Positions 18,629-27,084 of a DNA stretch of 64,000 nt are shown here, in pieces. The notes below the pieces were generated by a model, which had not been told where the DNA came from, did no database searches, and worked only from the letters and a program-made list of their open reading frames with translations. How positions within the stretch are numbered: position 1 is the first letter of the stretch; each line of letters starts with the position of its first letter. The position numbers and the translations under genes are program-made. The stretch is from positions 62,001 to 126,000 of the forward strand of contig NZ_FPCG01000010.1 of the NCBI RefSeq assembly GCF_900116905.1, given 5' to 3'. Source of the DNA: Micrococcus terreus. GTDB taxonomy: Bacteria; Actinomycetota; Actinomycetes; Actinomycetales; Micrococcaceae.

Positions 18629-20173
18629 TCAGGCCTCCGGCTTCAGCAGGGGGAACAGGATGGTCTCGCGGATGCCGACGCCGGTGAACAGCATCACCAG
18701 CCGGTCGATGCCCAGGCCGATACCGCCCATGGGCGGTGCCCCGTACTCCAGGGCCCGCAGGAAGTCCTCGTCCAGCTGCATGGCCTCGTCGTCACCGGCC
18801 GCGGCCGCCCGGGACTGCTGGGTGAGGCGTTCACGCTGGATGACCGGGTCGATCAGCTCGGAGAAGGCGGTCCCGCGCTCCATGCCGCCGATGATCAGGT
18901 CCCAGGCCTCGATCACGCCGGGCTCGGACCGGTGCTGGCGGGCCAACGGCTGGGCCGCCGGCGGGTAGTTGTAGACGAAGGTCGGGTCGATCAGGGTGGG
19001 TTCGACGATCTCCCCGAAGAGTTCCATGACCAGTTTCTCGGCACCCCAGGCGGGGTCCACGGAGACCTCGTGCTCGGCAGCCAGGGCACGCAGCTCCTCA
19101 GCGGGGGTGTCCGGAGTGATCTCCCGGCCCACGGCCTCGGACAGCCCCGGGTAGACGGCCAGCCAGCGCCATTCTCCATCCAGGTTGACGGTGCCGCGCG
19201 GGGTCTCGATCTGACGGCCGGCACCGATGGCGTCAGCGGCGTTGAGGATCATCTCCTGCATCCGCTCGGCCATGACGTACATGTCCGCCCACGCCTCGTA
19301 GGACTCCAGGGTGGTGAACTCCGGAGAGTGCGTGGAGTCCACGCCCTCGTTGCGGAAGACCCGGCCGATCTCGAAGACCCGGTCGATCCCGCCCACCACG
19401 GCGCGCTTGAGGTACAGCTCGGTGGCGATGCGCAGGGTCATGTCCTGATCGAAGGCGTTCAGATGGGTGCCGAACGGACGGGCCTGGGCACCACCGTGGA
19501 TCAGCTGCAGGATGGGGGTCTCCACCTCCACGTAGCCGCGGTCCTCCAGGGTGCGGCGGATGGAGCGGATGATGGCGGCCCGGGTGTGGACCATCTGGCG
19601 AGCCTCAGGGCGCACGATCAGATCCGCGTAGCGCTGGCGGACGCGGGTCTCCTCATTGAGGTCGGCGTGCAGCACCGGCAGCGGACGCAACGCCTTGGAG
19701 GCCATCTCCCAGGAGTCGGCCATCACCGAGAGCTCTCCGCGGCGCGAGGAGATGACCTCACCCTGCACCACGAGGTGGTCGCCCAGGTCCACCAGGTGCT
19801 TCCACCGGGCCAGGGAGTCCTCGCCGACGTTGGCCAGGGAGACCATCACCTGCAGGCGCTGGCCGGACCCGTCCGAGCCTCCCTCCTGCAGCGTGGCGAA
19901 GCAGAGCTTGCCGGTGTTGCGCAGGAACACCACGCGGCCGGCGACCCCGACCTTCTCACCGGTCTCGGCACCAGGCTCCAGGTCCGGGAAGCGTTCGCGC
20001 ACCTGCTCCAGAGAGTGGGTGCGCTGAACCGCCACCGGGAACGGGTCCTGACCAGCGGCCAGGATCTCAGCGCGCTTGTCCAGACGCACCTGGCGCTGGT
20101 CGCGGGACTCGGCACTCTGCTCGGCAGAGGCGGGGGCGGCGGGGGTCTGGGCAGGCTGGTTCTGGGTCGTCAC
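18629..20173 (-). CDS. lysS: Lysyl-tRNA synthetase, class II
   Basis: The 514-residue enzyme shows the OB-fold anticodon-binding domain (GVAGRVVFLRNTGKLCFATL), class II motif 2 (FEIGRVFRNEGVDSTHSPEF) and motif 3 (GIGLGIDRLVMLFTG). The GTG at 20173 is chosen because homology and a TAGACT hexamer 8 nt upstream both fit; the frame stays open to 20737 inside the M13 peptidase region. It charges lysine, including the tRNA-Lys of this window. Confidence 0.96.
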   Translation of the reverse strand: MTTQNQPAQTPAAPASAEQSAESRDQRQVRLDKRAEILAAGQDPFPVAVQRTHSLEQVRERFPDLEPGAETGEKVGVAGRVVFLRNTGKLCFATLQEGGSDGSGQRLQVMVSLANVGEDSLARWKHLVDLGDHLVVQGEVISSRRGELSVMADSWEMASKALRPLPVLHADLNEETRVRQRYADLIVRPEARQMVHTRAAIIRSIRRTLEDRGYVEVETPILQLIHGGAQARPFGTHLNAFDQDMTLRIATELYLKRAVVGGIDRVFEIGRVFRNEGVDSTHSPEFTTLESYEAWADMYVMAERMQEMILNAADAIGAGRQIETPRGTVNLDGEWRWLAVYPGLSEAVGREITPDTPAEELRALAAEHEVSVDPAWGAEKLVMELFGEIVEPTLIDPTFVYNYPPAAQPLARQHRSEPGVIEAWDLIIGGMERGTAFSELIDPVIQRERLTQQSRAAAAGDDEAMQLDEDFLRALEYGAPPMGGIGLGIDRLVMLFTGVGIRETILFPLLKPEA

Positions 20174-20181
20174 AGTCGTCC

Positions 20182-20187
20182 AGTCTA
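20182..20187 (-). promoter_or_regulatory. Predicted -10 (TAGACT) of lysS
   Basis: Minus-strand TAGACT ends 8 nt before the GTG start of lysS. Confidence 0.45.
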
Positions 20188-20210
20188 CGGGCGGACAGGG
20201 CGGCGGCAGC

Positions 20211-20228
20211 CCCGGGGGCGCCCCCGGG
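20211..20228 (-). terminator. Palindromic hairpin after the M13 peptidase gene
   Basis: CCCGGGGGC and GCCCCCGGG make a perfect 18-nt GC palindrome 32 nt beyond the peptidase stop. Confidence 0.45.
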
Positions 20229-20259
20229 CCGGCCCCGGTCCCCAGCTGACCGACCAGGC

Positions 20260-22281
20260 TCACCAGATGGTGACGCGCTCCTCCGGCTCCATCCACATGG
20301 GGTCCCCGGGCTGCGTGCCGTAGGCCTCGTGGAAGGCGTCCAGGTTCTTCACCACCTGGTTGCAGCGGAATTCGTTGGGGGAATGCGGATCCGAGGTGAT
20401 CCGGGTGATCGCGGTCTCGGTGCGGGTCAGCTGGCGCCAGCACTCGGCCCAGGCGGCGAAGAAGGCGCGGTCCTGCTCGGCGGCCCGCTCCTCCGGCGAG
20501 ACCTGGTCCAGGGGATCCGAGGCGCTCTCCGGGGCGTCGTCGTCGGGATTCTCCTCCCGCCAGATGGTGAACGCCTGGTAGGCGATGCCCAGACCGCCCA
20601 GGTCGCCGATGTTCTCCCCCAGGGTGAGCCGGCCGTTGACCGTGTGGTCCGGGGCCTCGGCAGGACGCAGGGAGTCGTACTGGTCCACCAGGCGGGCGGT
20701 GCGCTCCTCGAAGGCGGCCCGGTCCTCGTCCGTCCACCAGTTCTTCAGCGAGCCGTCACCGGCGTAGTGGGAGCCCTGGTCGTCGAAGCCGTGGCCGATC
20801 TCATGGCCGATCACCGCGCCGATCGCGCCGAAGTTCTCAGCCGGGCTGCGCTCGGGGTCGAAGAACGGGGCCTGCAGGATGGCCGCGGGGAAGACGATGG
20901 CGTTCTCCAGCGGGGAGTAGTAGGCGTTGACCGTCTGCGGGGTCATGTGCCACTCCTCCGGGTCCGGGCCGGTCTCGATCTTGGCCAGGTCCCGCTCGAA
21001 GGCGAAGGCGGAGGCCGCGCGGACGTTGGCCACCAGGTCCGAGGGGTCCACGGTGAGCGCGGAGTAGTCGATCCACTTCACCGGGTAGCCGACCATGGGG
21101 GTGAACATGGACAGCTTCTCCAGCGCCTTCTGGCGGGTCTGCTCCCCCATCCACTCCAGGGTGGAGATGGAGCGGCGGTAGGCCTCCATCAACGTGTTCA
21201 CCAGCCGGTCCATCACGGCCTTGTGGGTCTCCGGGAAGTGCTGGGCCACGTAGAGCCGGGCGATGTCCTCACCCACGGCACCGTTGGCGAAGGCCACCGC
21301 TCGCTTCCAGCGAGGACGGTCTTCCTCCGTGCCGGCCAGACGGCGACCGTAGAAGTCGAAGTGCTCCTCCTGGAACGCTGCGGCCAGGTACGGTGCACGC
21401 GAGCGCAGCAGCTGCAGGTCCAGCCAGAGTTTGAGGTCGGCCAGGTCGGTGTCCTCCAGCACCTGCTGCAGTCCGGTCAGGAAGTCCGGCTGCCAGACGA
21501 CCACCTCGGCGCTGCGGTCCCCGTCCACGCCCACGCCGCGCAGCCAGTGCTCGGCCAGCGGGAACAGCTCGATCAGGCCAAACCGGTCCATCAGGTTGTA
21601 GCGGGCCACGGCGTCCCGGACCTTCACCACGTCCCAGTGGTGGGCGGCGATCCGGGTCTCCAGCTCCACCACGCGGTCCGCGTCCGCCTGGGTCTCCCCG
21701 GAGTCCCCGCCGATCCCGGCCAGGGTGAACAGCCGCGCCACGTGCACCCGGTAGGCGGCCAGGATCTCGGCGAACTTCTCCTCGCGGTAGTAGGACTCGT
21801 CCGGCAGTCCCAGTCCGTCCTGCAGCAGGTGCAGCAGCATCCGCTCGGGGTTGCCGGCGTCGTTCAGCGCACCGGTCTGCACCAGCCCGCTGATGCCCTG
21901 ACGCTGGAACCGCCCGCTCAGCTCCAGGAAGCCGGGCAGGTCCGTGACGGTCTCGATCTCCGCCAGGTCCGCCAGGATCGGCTCCAGGCCACGTCCCTCG
22001 ACCCGCTCCTCGTCCATGAACGAGGCGTAGAGCGCGCCGATCCGGCGGCGAGCACCGTCCTCGTCATGCCCGGCGGTGAACGGGCCGGAGGAGGTGTCAA
22101 CCCCGGTGGCGGCGCTCTCGCACAGCCGCCGCACGGCCAGCTCAGAGGCGTCCCGCAGCTCTTGGAAGGACCCGTACGCACCCTGGTCAGCGGGGATGCT
22201 CACGGAGTCCAGCCACGCACCGTTCACGTGACGGAAGAGGTCCTCGCGGGCGGTGGGCTGGGCGTTCACGGTCTCGGTCAC
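20260..22281 (-). CDS. M13 family (neprilysin-like) zinc metallopeptidase
   Basis: The 673-residue protein has the N-terminal M13 domain (AREDLFRHVNGAWL) and a C-terminal catalytic domain. The zinc motif is VIGHEIGHGFDDQG, the third ligand region ENIGDLGG, and the sequence ends near CNQVVKNLDAFHEAYG. No signal peptide is seen, so like other actinobacterial PepO-type enzymes it probably cleaves peptides inside the cell. It stands between lysS and the SRPBCC gene, with hairpins on both sides. Confidence 0.94.
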   Translation of the reverse strand: MTETVNAQPTAREDLFRHVNGAWLDSVSIPADQGAYGSFQELRDASELAVRRLCESAATGVDTSSGPFTAGHDEDGARRRIGALYASFMDEERVEGRGLEPILADLAEIETVTDLPGFLELSGRFQRQGISGLVQTGALNDAGNPERMLLHLLQDGLGLPDESYYREEKFAEILAAYRVHVARLFTLAGIGGDSGETQADADRVVELETRIAAHHWDVVKVRDAVARYNLMDRFGLIELFPLAEHWLRGVGVDGDRSAEVVVWQPDFLTGLQQVLEDTDLADLKLWLDLQLLRSRAPYLAAAFQEEHFDFYGRRLAGTEEDRPRWKRAVAFANGAVGEDIARLYVAQHFPETHKAVMDRLVNTLMEAYRRSISTLEWMGEQTRQKALEKLSMFTPMVGYPVKWIDYSALTVDPSDLVANVRAASAFAFERDLAKIETGPDPEEWHMTPQTVNAYYSPLENAIVFPAAILQAPFFDPERSPAENFGAIGAVIGHEIGHGFDDQGSHYAGDGSLKNWWTDEDRAAFEERTARLVDQYDSLRPAEAPDHTVNGRLTLGENIGDLGGLGIAYQAFTIWREENPDDDAPESASDPLDQVSPEERAAEQDRAFFAAWAECWRQLTRTETAITRITSDPHSPNEFRCNQVVKNLDAFHEAYGTQPGDPMWMEPEERVTIW

Positions 22282-22366
22282 GAGTGCTCCTGGTACGGTC
22301 TCAGGGGTGCGGGCGATGCAGGGGCATCCGGCGGCGCTGGCGCTGGGCCGGCCGTCGATGCAGACC

Positions 22367-22396
22367 AGCGTCCGGCAGCCATGGCCACCGGACGCT
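22367..22396 (-). terminator. Hairpin after the SRPBCC gene
   Basis: AGCGTCCGG and CCGGACGCT form a 9-bp perfect stem around a 12-nt loop, 44 nt beyond the stop. Confidence 0.5.
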
Positions 22397-22439
22397 GCAG
22401 TGTCTGACGATCCTAGCGATCCTCAGGGCAGGCGGAGGA

Positions 22440-22916
22440 TCAGACCACCGAGGACAGACGGGCCAGGGAGTCCTCCATCTGGGACTCGCTGACCATGGGG
22501 AACAGGTTCTTGTCCAGCAGCTTCTGGTCGGTGACCTGCTCCCAGTCATAGGTGAGGGTGACCTCGGTGGTGTCCTGATCTACGGCCTGCAGGGTGTAGA
22601 CCCACTGCCAGCCGCCGGGCACCTCGCCGGCCGGGGCGGGCTTCCAGCCGACCAACTTGTTCTCGTCGTACGCCACTACATGGTTGTCTGTCTGGTAATC
22701 CCCACCCATAGCCTCGGCGTGCATGTTCATGGTGAACACATCGCCGACCTGCTGGATCCGCTGGGACTTCTCGTCCGACCGGACCATCTCCGAGCCGTCG
22801 AACTCGTGGTGACGGGCCGGGAGGGTCAGGACGTCGAAAATGTCTTTGGCCGGGGCCTCGATGGTGCGGGTCACGCTCTGCTTCTTCTCGCCATGGGCGG
22901 TCTCATTGGTAGCCAT
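22440..22916 (-). CDS. SRPBCC family protein (polyketide cyclase/dehydrase-like fold)
   Basis: The 158-residue protein has the START/SRPBCC layout: VTRTIEAPAKDIFDVL at the start, a beta core (DNHVVAYDENKLVGWKP, TTEVTLTYDWEQVT) and a long C-terminal helix. Such proteins bind hydrophobic ligands; the ligand here is unknown. A minus-strand TAGGTT ends 6 nt before the ATG, with TTGAAA 19 nt further upstream, so a leaderless promoter is likely. Confidence 0.85.
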   Translation of the reverse strand: MATNETAHGEKKQSVTRTIEAPAKDIFDVLTLPARHHEFDGSEMVRSDEKSQRIQQVGDVFTMNMHAEAMGGDYQTDNHVVAYDENKLVGWKPAPAGEVPGGWQWVYTLQAVDQDTTEVTLTYDWEQVTDQKLLDKNLFPMVSESQMEDSLARLSSVV

Positions 22917-22922
22917 GGTCCC

Positions 22923-22953
22923 AACCTAGCGGCTGGCCCGGACACGTTTTCAA
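22923..22953 (-). promoter_or_regulatory. Promoter of the SRPBCC gene
   Basis: On the minus strand TTGAAA (22953-22948) is followed after 19 nt by TAGGTT (22928-22923), which ends 6 nt before the ATG. Confidence 0.45.
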
Positions 22954-23035
22954 GGGCACGACGACGGCCGGTCGCCTCTTGTGCCACCAGCGAACAGGTC
23001 CGCTGGGGTCCGGTGAGGGGACGAGCACGACTGGG

Positions 23036-24055
23036 TCAGGCGGCGGCCGCAGGCAGGATCATGTTGTCGATCAGCCGCACGGGCTGCACGGTGGCCGCGA
23101 CCAGGGCCAGCGCCTCACGCTGCAGGGGCGCGGTCAGCTGGTCTGCGGTGAGCGGCTCCAGGGTGTCGTGGTCCACGACCTCCAGGTAGTCCAGGCTGGC
23201 GAGCGGCTCGGCCTCGATGATCCGGCGGGCGGCCTTCACGTCCAGGGGGCGCTCGGCCTCGGCAGCGTCCCGCAGGGACTGCAGGGCCCGAGAGAGCACC
23301 AGGGCGGCGTCCAGCCCGGCCGAGTCCAGGCGCGTGTTGCGGCTGGACAGGGCCAGCCCCTCCGGGGAGCGCACCAGGGCCACCGGGCGGATCTCCACCG
23401 GCAAGTCCAGGTCCTGGGCGGTGCGGCGCAGGATGGCCAGCTGCTGGGCGTCCTTCTGGCCGAAGTAGCTGCGCAGCCGGGCCGGAGCGGGGGCGTCCAC
23501 GGGCAGGGCCAGGCCCCAGAGCTTGACCACCACGGTGCAGACGCCGTCGAAGTGCCCGGGCCGGGAGGCGCCCTCGAGCACGGCGCCCATCCGGCCGGAG
23601 CAGACCCGGATGATCGGCCCGTCCGGGTATCCGGGGTACATCTCCTCCACCGAGGGGGCGAACACCAGGTCACAGCCCTCGGCGCCGAGCAGGTCGGCGT
23701 CGGCCTCGAGGGTGCGGGGGTAGTGCTCCAGGTCGGAGGGGTCCCCGAACTGCAGCGGGTTGACGAAGACGCTGGCCACCACGATGTCGTTCTCCGCCCG
23801 CGCCTGACGCGCCAGGGCCGCATGACCGCCGTGCAGAGCGCCCATGGTGGGCACCAGTCCGACGGTGGGCGCCTCCAGCCCGTCCTGCACCGCCTGCCCC
23901 ACGCACTCGGCGAGGGCCGCGCGGAACTCGGCCTTCGTCGTCGTGATCTGCGGCCGGGTCTGCCCCGCGGCCAGCGGGCGTGCCGTGTCCTCGAGGGTCA
24001 GGCCGGTGCCGGTGGGGACGGGGGTGCGGTCGGGGACGCGGTCGAGCGGAGTCAC
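23036..24055 (-). CDS. panC: Pantothenate synthetase
   Basis: The 339-residue enzyme joins pantoate and beta-alanine. The HIGH-type motif is PTMGALHGGHAALAR, followed by VVASVFVNPLQFGDPSDLEHYPRT and FGQKDAQQLAILRR, and the KMSKS-like RNTRLDS. It is somewhat longer than usual because of about 50 extra N-terminal residues, a low-complexity stretch. The GTG at 24055 is supported by a TAGACT hexamer ending 6 nt before it. It is monocistronic here, away from the folate genes it often accompanies. Confidence 0.95.
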   Translation of the reverse strand: MTPLDRVPDRTPVPTGTGLTLEDTARPLAAGQTRPQITTTKAEFRAALAECVGQAVQDGLEAPTVGLVPTMGALHGGHAALARQARAENDIVVASVFVNPLQFGDPSDLEHYPRTLEADADLLGAEGCDLVFAPSVEEMYPGYPDGPIIRVCSGRMGAVLEGASRPGHFDGVCTVVVKLWGLALPVDAPAPARLRSYFGQKDAQQLAILRRTAQDLDLPVEIRPVALVRSPEGLALSSRNTRLDSAGLDAALVLSRALQSLRDAAEAERPLDVKAARRIIEAEPLASLDYLEVVDHDTLEPLTADQLTAPLQREALALVAATVQPVRLIDNMILPAAAA

Positions 24056-24061
24056 GGCTCG

Positions 24062-24067
24062 AGTCTA
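24062..24067 (-). promoter_or_regulatory. Predicted -10 (TAGACT) of panC
   Basis: Minus-strand TAGACT ends 6 nt before the GTG start of panC. Confidence 0.5.
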
Positions 24068-24294
24068 GGTCCCCGCAGGAAGGTGAGGACCATGCCCTCC
24101 AGGTCGCCGTGGGGGTTCGGGTCGGCCCCGGTCCGGAAGTCGGTGTAGCGGTGGGACGGTGGGGGCGCCGGTCTACGGGGACCAGTGAACCTCTCCCACC
24201 GTGGCCGCCGGACGACGCCGGTAAGGCGAGTGGCCGAGGTCGGAATGAATCCTCCGCGACGCCTCCTGGGGCGCCCAGGGGGCAGGCGCAACGG

Positions 24295-24324
24295 GGCCCC
24301 CTCCGGATGGGTCCGGAGGGGGCC
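24295..24324 (-). terminator. Terminator of the DUF3618 operon
   Basis: GGCCCCCTCCGGA pairs perfectly over 13 bp with TCCGGAGGGGGCC around a 4-nt loop, starting 21 nt after the operon's last stop. Confidence 0.75.
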
Positions 24325-24344
24325 TCGGTCTGGAGCTCAGGCGG

Positions 24345-25010
24345 TCACTTCCCGTCCTGGACGGCTCCCTTGACGTGCTGGGCGGCACGGGTGGAGTCGT
24401 CCTTGAGCTCGCCGGCCTTCTGCTGGCCCTCGCCCTTGACGTGCTCGGCGCCCTCGGCGGCGGTCTCCTTGACGGACTCCATGGCCTCCTGGGCCTCGGA
24501 CTTCAGGCTCTGGCCCATCTCCTGGGCCGCGGACTTGGCCTCGTCCACCACCGGGCCGGCCTGGTCCTTGAGCCGCTCCGCAGCGTCCTGCTCCTTCTGG
24601 GAGGCCGGGATCAGGGAGCCGACCAGCCAGCCGGCGCCCAGGGCGATCAGCCCGGCGGCCAGCGGGTTGCCGCGCGTGCTGCGGCGCACCGTGGCCGGGG
24701 CGTTCTGCACGGCGTGGACGGCGTCCTCCGCGCGGTCGCGCACATCGTGGGCCACGCCCTCGGCGGCGTGCTGGACGTCGTAGGCGGCGTTCTCCGCCTT
24801 GGCGCCCAGCGTGGGGGCCTGGTGTGCGTACGGGTCCGGGGTGCCCATCACCGACTCCTTGAGGTTGCGCACGCCCTCGCGGACGCGATCGCCCTGACGA
24901 TGGGCGGCCTTGGTGGGATTGACCTTCTCCGCCAGGGCGTCCACGTCACGGCCCAGCTCCTGGCGGGTGCGCTCGATGTCGGCGCGAATCTCATCGGGGT
25001 TGTTGCTCAT
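24345..25010 (-). CDS. DUF3618 domain protein with helical stress-type tail
   Basis: The 221-residue product begins with the DUF3618 signature (DEIRADIERTRQELGRDVDALAEKVNPTK) and has a membrane segment NPLAAGLIALGAGWLVGSL (about residues 130-148). Its long tail is made of LEA-like helical repeats (DEAKSAAQEMGQSLKSEAQE). It is the third gene of a coupled operon; its ATG overlaps the preceding stop by 4 nt. The likely role is a membrane-associated, stress-related protein; the exact function is unknown. Confidence 0.8.
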   Translation of the reverse strand: MSNNPDEIRADIERTRQELGRDVDALAEKVNPTKAAHRQGDRVREGVRNLKESVMGTPDPYAHQAPTLGAKAENAAYDVQHAAEGVAHDVRDRAEDAVHAVQNAPATVRRSTRGNPLAAGLIALGAGWLVGSLIPASQKEQDAAERLKDQAGPVVDEAKSAAQEMGQSLKSEAQEAMESVKETAAEGAEHVKGEGQQKAGELKDDSTRAAQHVKGAVQDGK

Positions 25011-25504
25011 GGGGTCTCCTTGCTGGGGTTCAGGGTCGCAGGGATCTCCTGAACGGTCTCCTGGGTCTGCGGCAGACCCTTCATGCGGTCGAAGTGCTTC
25101 TTGCCCATCTGGGCCAGCACGGCTGCGGCGATGCCCCAGAGCACGGCCACGATCAGCGCGGCCCAGCCCAGGTGCATGAGCGAGCTCAGGGCCCACATCA
25201 GCGCCATGGACAGGAACAGCAGCAGCAGGAACCCGGCCACAGCGGCTCCGGCGAGCATGCCTGCGCCGGTGCCGGCCTTCTTGGCCTCGGCGGTGGCCTC
25301 GGCCTTGGCCAGGGTGATCTCCTGGCGCATCAGCGTGGTCAGGTGGTCGGCGAAGCTGGTGAACATCTCACCGAGGGACTCGGTGCGCGCCCGGTGCTCG
25401 GCCTCGGGCAGGGGGGCCTCGGTGGACCCCACGCCGCTGGCCTGCTCCCCCGGTGCGCCCACGCCGCCGACCGGCGGTCCGAAGTGACGGGGGTCGGTGG
25501 TCAC
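25007..25504 (-). CDS. Actinobacterial holin-X / phage holin family membrane protein
   Basis: The 165-residue protein has an N-terminal Gly/Pro-rich stretch, the conserved SLGEMFTSFADHLTTLMRQE then ITLAKAEATAEAKKAG, and two membrane helices (about residues 82-102 and 108-132). This matches the putative actinobacterial Holin-X family, which usually sits beside DUF3618 proteins and is not a lysis holin. The GTG start at 25504 overlaps the upstream stop as GTGA, and its own stop overlaps the next ATG, so the three genes are translationally coupled. Confidence 0.8.
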   Translation of the reverse strand: MTTDPRHFGPPVGGVGAPGEQASGVGSTEAPLPEAEHRARTESLGEMFTSFADHLTTLMRQEITLAKAEATAEAKKAGTGAGMLAGAAVAGFLLLLFLSMALMWALSSLMHLGWAALIVAVLWGIAAAVLAQMGKKHFDRMKGLPQTQETVQEIPATLNPSKETP

Positions 25505-26298
25505 GAGCGGCCTCCCGTGTTCTGGGTTCCCGGAGTGTCCGGGTACTGGGTGCCCGGGACACGCGGGGTGTCCGGGGTTCCCGGCGTGCCGGGAGTGCCG
25601 GGGGCGCCGGGAGTGGGCGGAAGACCGGGGGTGCCGTCCACGGCCGGAGCACCGGTCTGGATGCCAGGCTGGGAGTCCAGGGTGTCCTGGGGAGCGTAGG
25701 CCGGCGGGGCGGCAGCGGGCACCGGAGCCGGGGAGCCGTAGGTGCGGCGCGGCACCAGTTCACCGGAGGTCTGGGAGTCGTCCTGGGCGTCCTTCAGCCC
25801 GCGGGTCAGTCGACCGGCCAGCAGTCCGACGCCGGCGGCGATCGCCAGGAACGTGCCGGGCCGGCGCGCGGCGAAGCGGCGCACGTCCTCCAGCAGGTCC
25901 TGGGGCTCCTTGGTCTCCAGCTGCTCGGTCAGGGTCCGTGCCCGCTGGGAGATCATCGAGACGGCCTGGTTGACCAGGTCGGACTCGGGCTTCTCGCCGC
26001 GGGAGATGCGCTCGAGGTCATCCGAGACGGTGCGGGACTGGCCGGCCAGGCGCTCCTGCTGGGCGGAGAGCTGGAACCCGACCTCGTCCTTGGCGGATCC
26101 GGCCAGGGACTTGACCTGCTGGACGGCCTCGTCCTTGACGTGGCCGACCTCCTCGCGGACGGTTCCCGCCACGTCACGCACGGCGTCCTTGGCCTCGTGG
26201 CCGAGCTGACCGGCCTCCTGACGCGCCGCATCCTGGGCCGCGTCCTTCTTGCTGACCGTGCCGGGCACGTTCGCCGACTGATCCGGGTTCGTTGTCAT
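25501..26298 (-). CDS. Envelope/stress protein with helical repeats and Pro-Gly-Thr tail
   Basis: The 265-residue product starts MTTNPDQSANVPGTVSKKDA and has an amphipathic helical region (about residues 20-140), one hydrophobic segment PGTFLAIAAGVGLLAGRL, and a tail rich in Pro, Gly and Thr including three PGT repeats. The tail's repeats also show in DNA around 25560-25620. It is the first gene of the coupled operon with the holin-X-like and DUF3618 proteins. No enzymatic motif is seen. Confidence 0.7.
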   Translation of the reverse strand: MTTNPDQSANVPGTVSKKDAAQDAARQEAGQLGHEAKDAVRDVAGTVREEVGHVKDEAVQQVKSLAGSAKDEVGFQLSAQQERLAGQSRTVSDDLERISRGEKPESDLVNQAVSMISQRARTLTEQLETKEPQDLLEDVRRFAARRPGTFLAIAAGVGLLAGRLTRGLKDAQDDSQTSGELVPRRTYGSPAPVPAAAPPAYAPQDTLDSQPGIQTGAPAVDGTPGLPPTPGAPGTPGTPGTPDTPRVPGTQYPDTPGTQNTGGRS

Positions 26299-26492
26299 GG
26301 GGTGTCCTTCCGATCCCGGCCGCCGAGCCCCACGGACAGGAGCAGGCGGCCTCCGTCCTGACGTTAGGCCCGGCACCGGCTCCTCACCAGGGGCCGAGCG
26401 GCTGTACGCAGACAGTGAACCCCCCTATGCAAGCCGGGGGGAGCCTGAGGTATCGGAGCCCTCGACCGGGCCCGATGGGCCAGACTGGGGGC

Positions 26493-26996
26493 ATGCACAT
26501 CATGACCGTCTGCCTGGGGAACATCTGCCGATCGCCTGCCGCGGAGGCGGTGCTGCTGCACCGCCTCGAGCAGGCCGGGCTGGAGGACGTCACGGTGAGC
26601 TCGGCCGGCACCTCCGACTACCACCTGGGTGGGCCCCCGCATGAGCTCAGCCAGGCCGAGGGGGAGTCCCGCGGCTACGCGTTCACCACGGTGGCCGCGC
26701 AGTTCAGCGCCGAGGACTTCGACACCACGGACCTGATCCTGGTGATGGACGAGTCCAACGGCGAGGACGTGCGCGCGCTGGCCCGGACGGCCAGGGATCG
26801 GGCCAAGGTCGTGCCGCTGGGCGCCTTCGCCTCGGACGCGGCCGAGTCCGGAGCCCGCGCGGTGCCGGACCCCTACGGCCACCCGCGGGAGGCCTATGTC
26901 TCCATGTACGACCAGATCGAGGAGGCCGTGGACGGCCTGGTGGCCGCCCTGCAGGACGGCTCCCTGGAGGAGACCGTCCAGCGGCACGCGGTCTGA
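26493..26996 (+). CDS. Low-molecular-weight protein tyrosine phosphatase
   Basis: The 167-residue enzyme has the P-loop CLGNICRS (Cys at residue 7 from the chosen start) and the general-acid loop VPDPYGHP. It dephosphorylates tyrosine in proteins, and in other actinobacteria such enzymes act on polysaccharide kinases or are secreted. The ATG at 26493 places the P-loop at the usual distance. An in-frame ATG 18 nt upstream is the alternative. CAGACT ends 7 nt before the start. Confidence 0.93.
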   Translation: MHIMTVCLGNICRSPAAEAVLLHRLEQAGLEDVTVSSAGTSDYHLGGPPHELSQAEGESRGYAFTTVAAQFSAEDFDTTDLILVMDESNGEDVRALARTARDRAKVVPLGAFASDAAESGARAVPDPYGHPREAYVSMYDQIEEAVDGLVAALQDGSLEETVQRHAV

Positions 26997-27028
26997 GAGC
27001 CGGCCGGGCGTGCTTCTGCACCCCCGCA

Positions 27029-27066
27029 CCGGAAACCCACGCCCCTGCAGGGGAGGGAGTTTCCGG
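27029..27066. terminator. Bidirectional terminator between the phosphatase and the folate operon
   Basis: CCGGAAAC and GTTTCCGG close a structure whose centre is a second perfect stem, CCCCTG with CAGGGG. It lies between two convergent stops. Confidence 0.6.
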
Positions 27067-27084
27067 GCCGGGGGTGAGGAACGG

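Noticed and set aside
25560-25620. Tandem repeat-like GGGGTGCCGGG units
   Set aside because: They encode the Pro-Gly-Thr tail of the gene at 25501-26298; a coding low-complexity repeat, not a CRISPR or satellite array.
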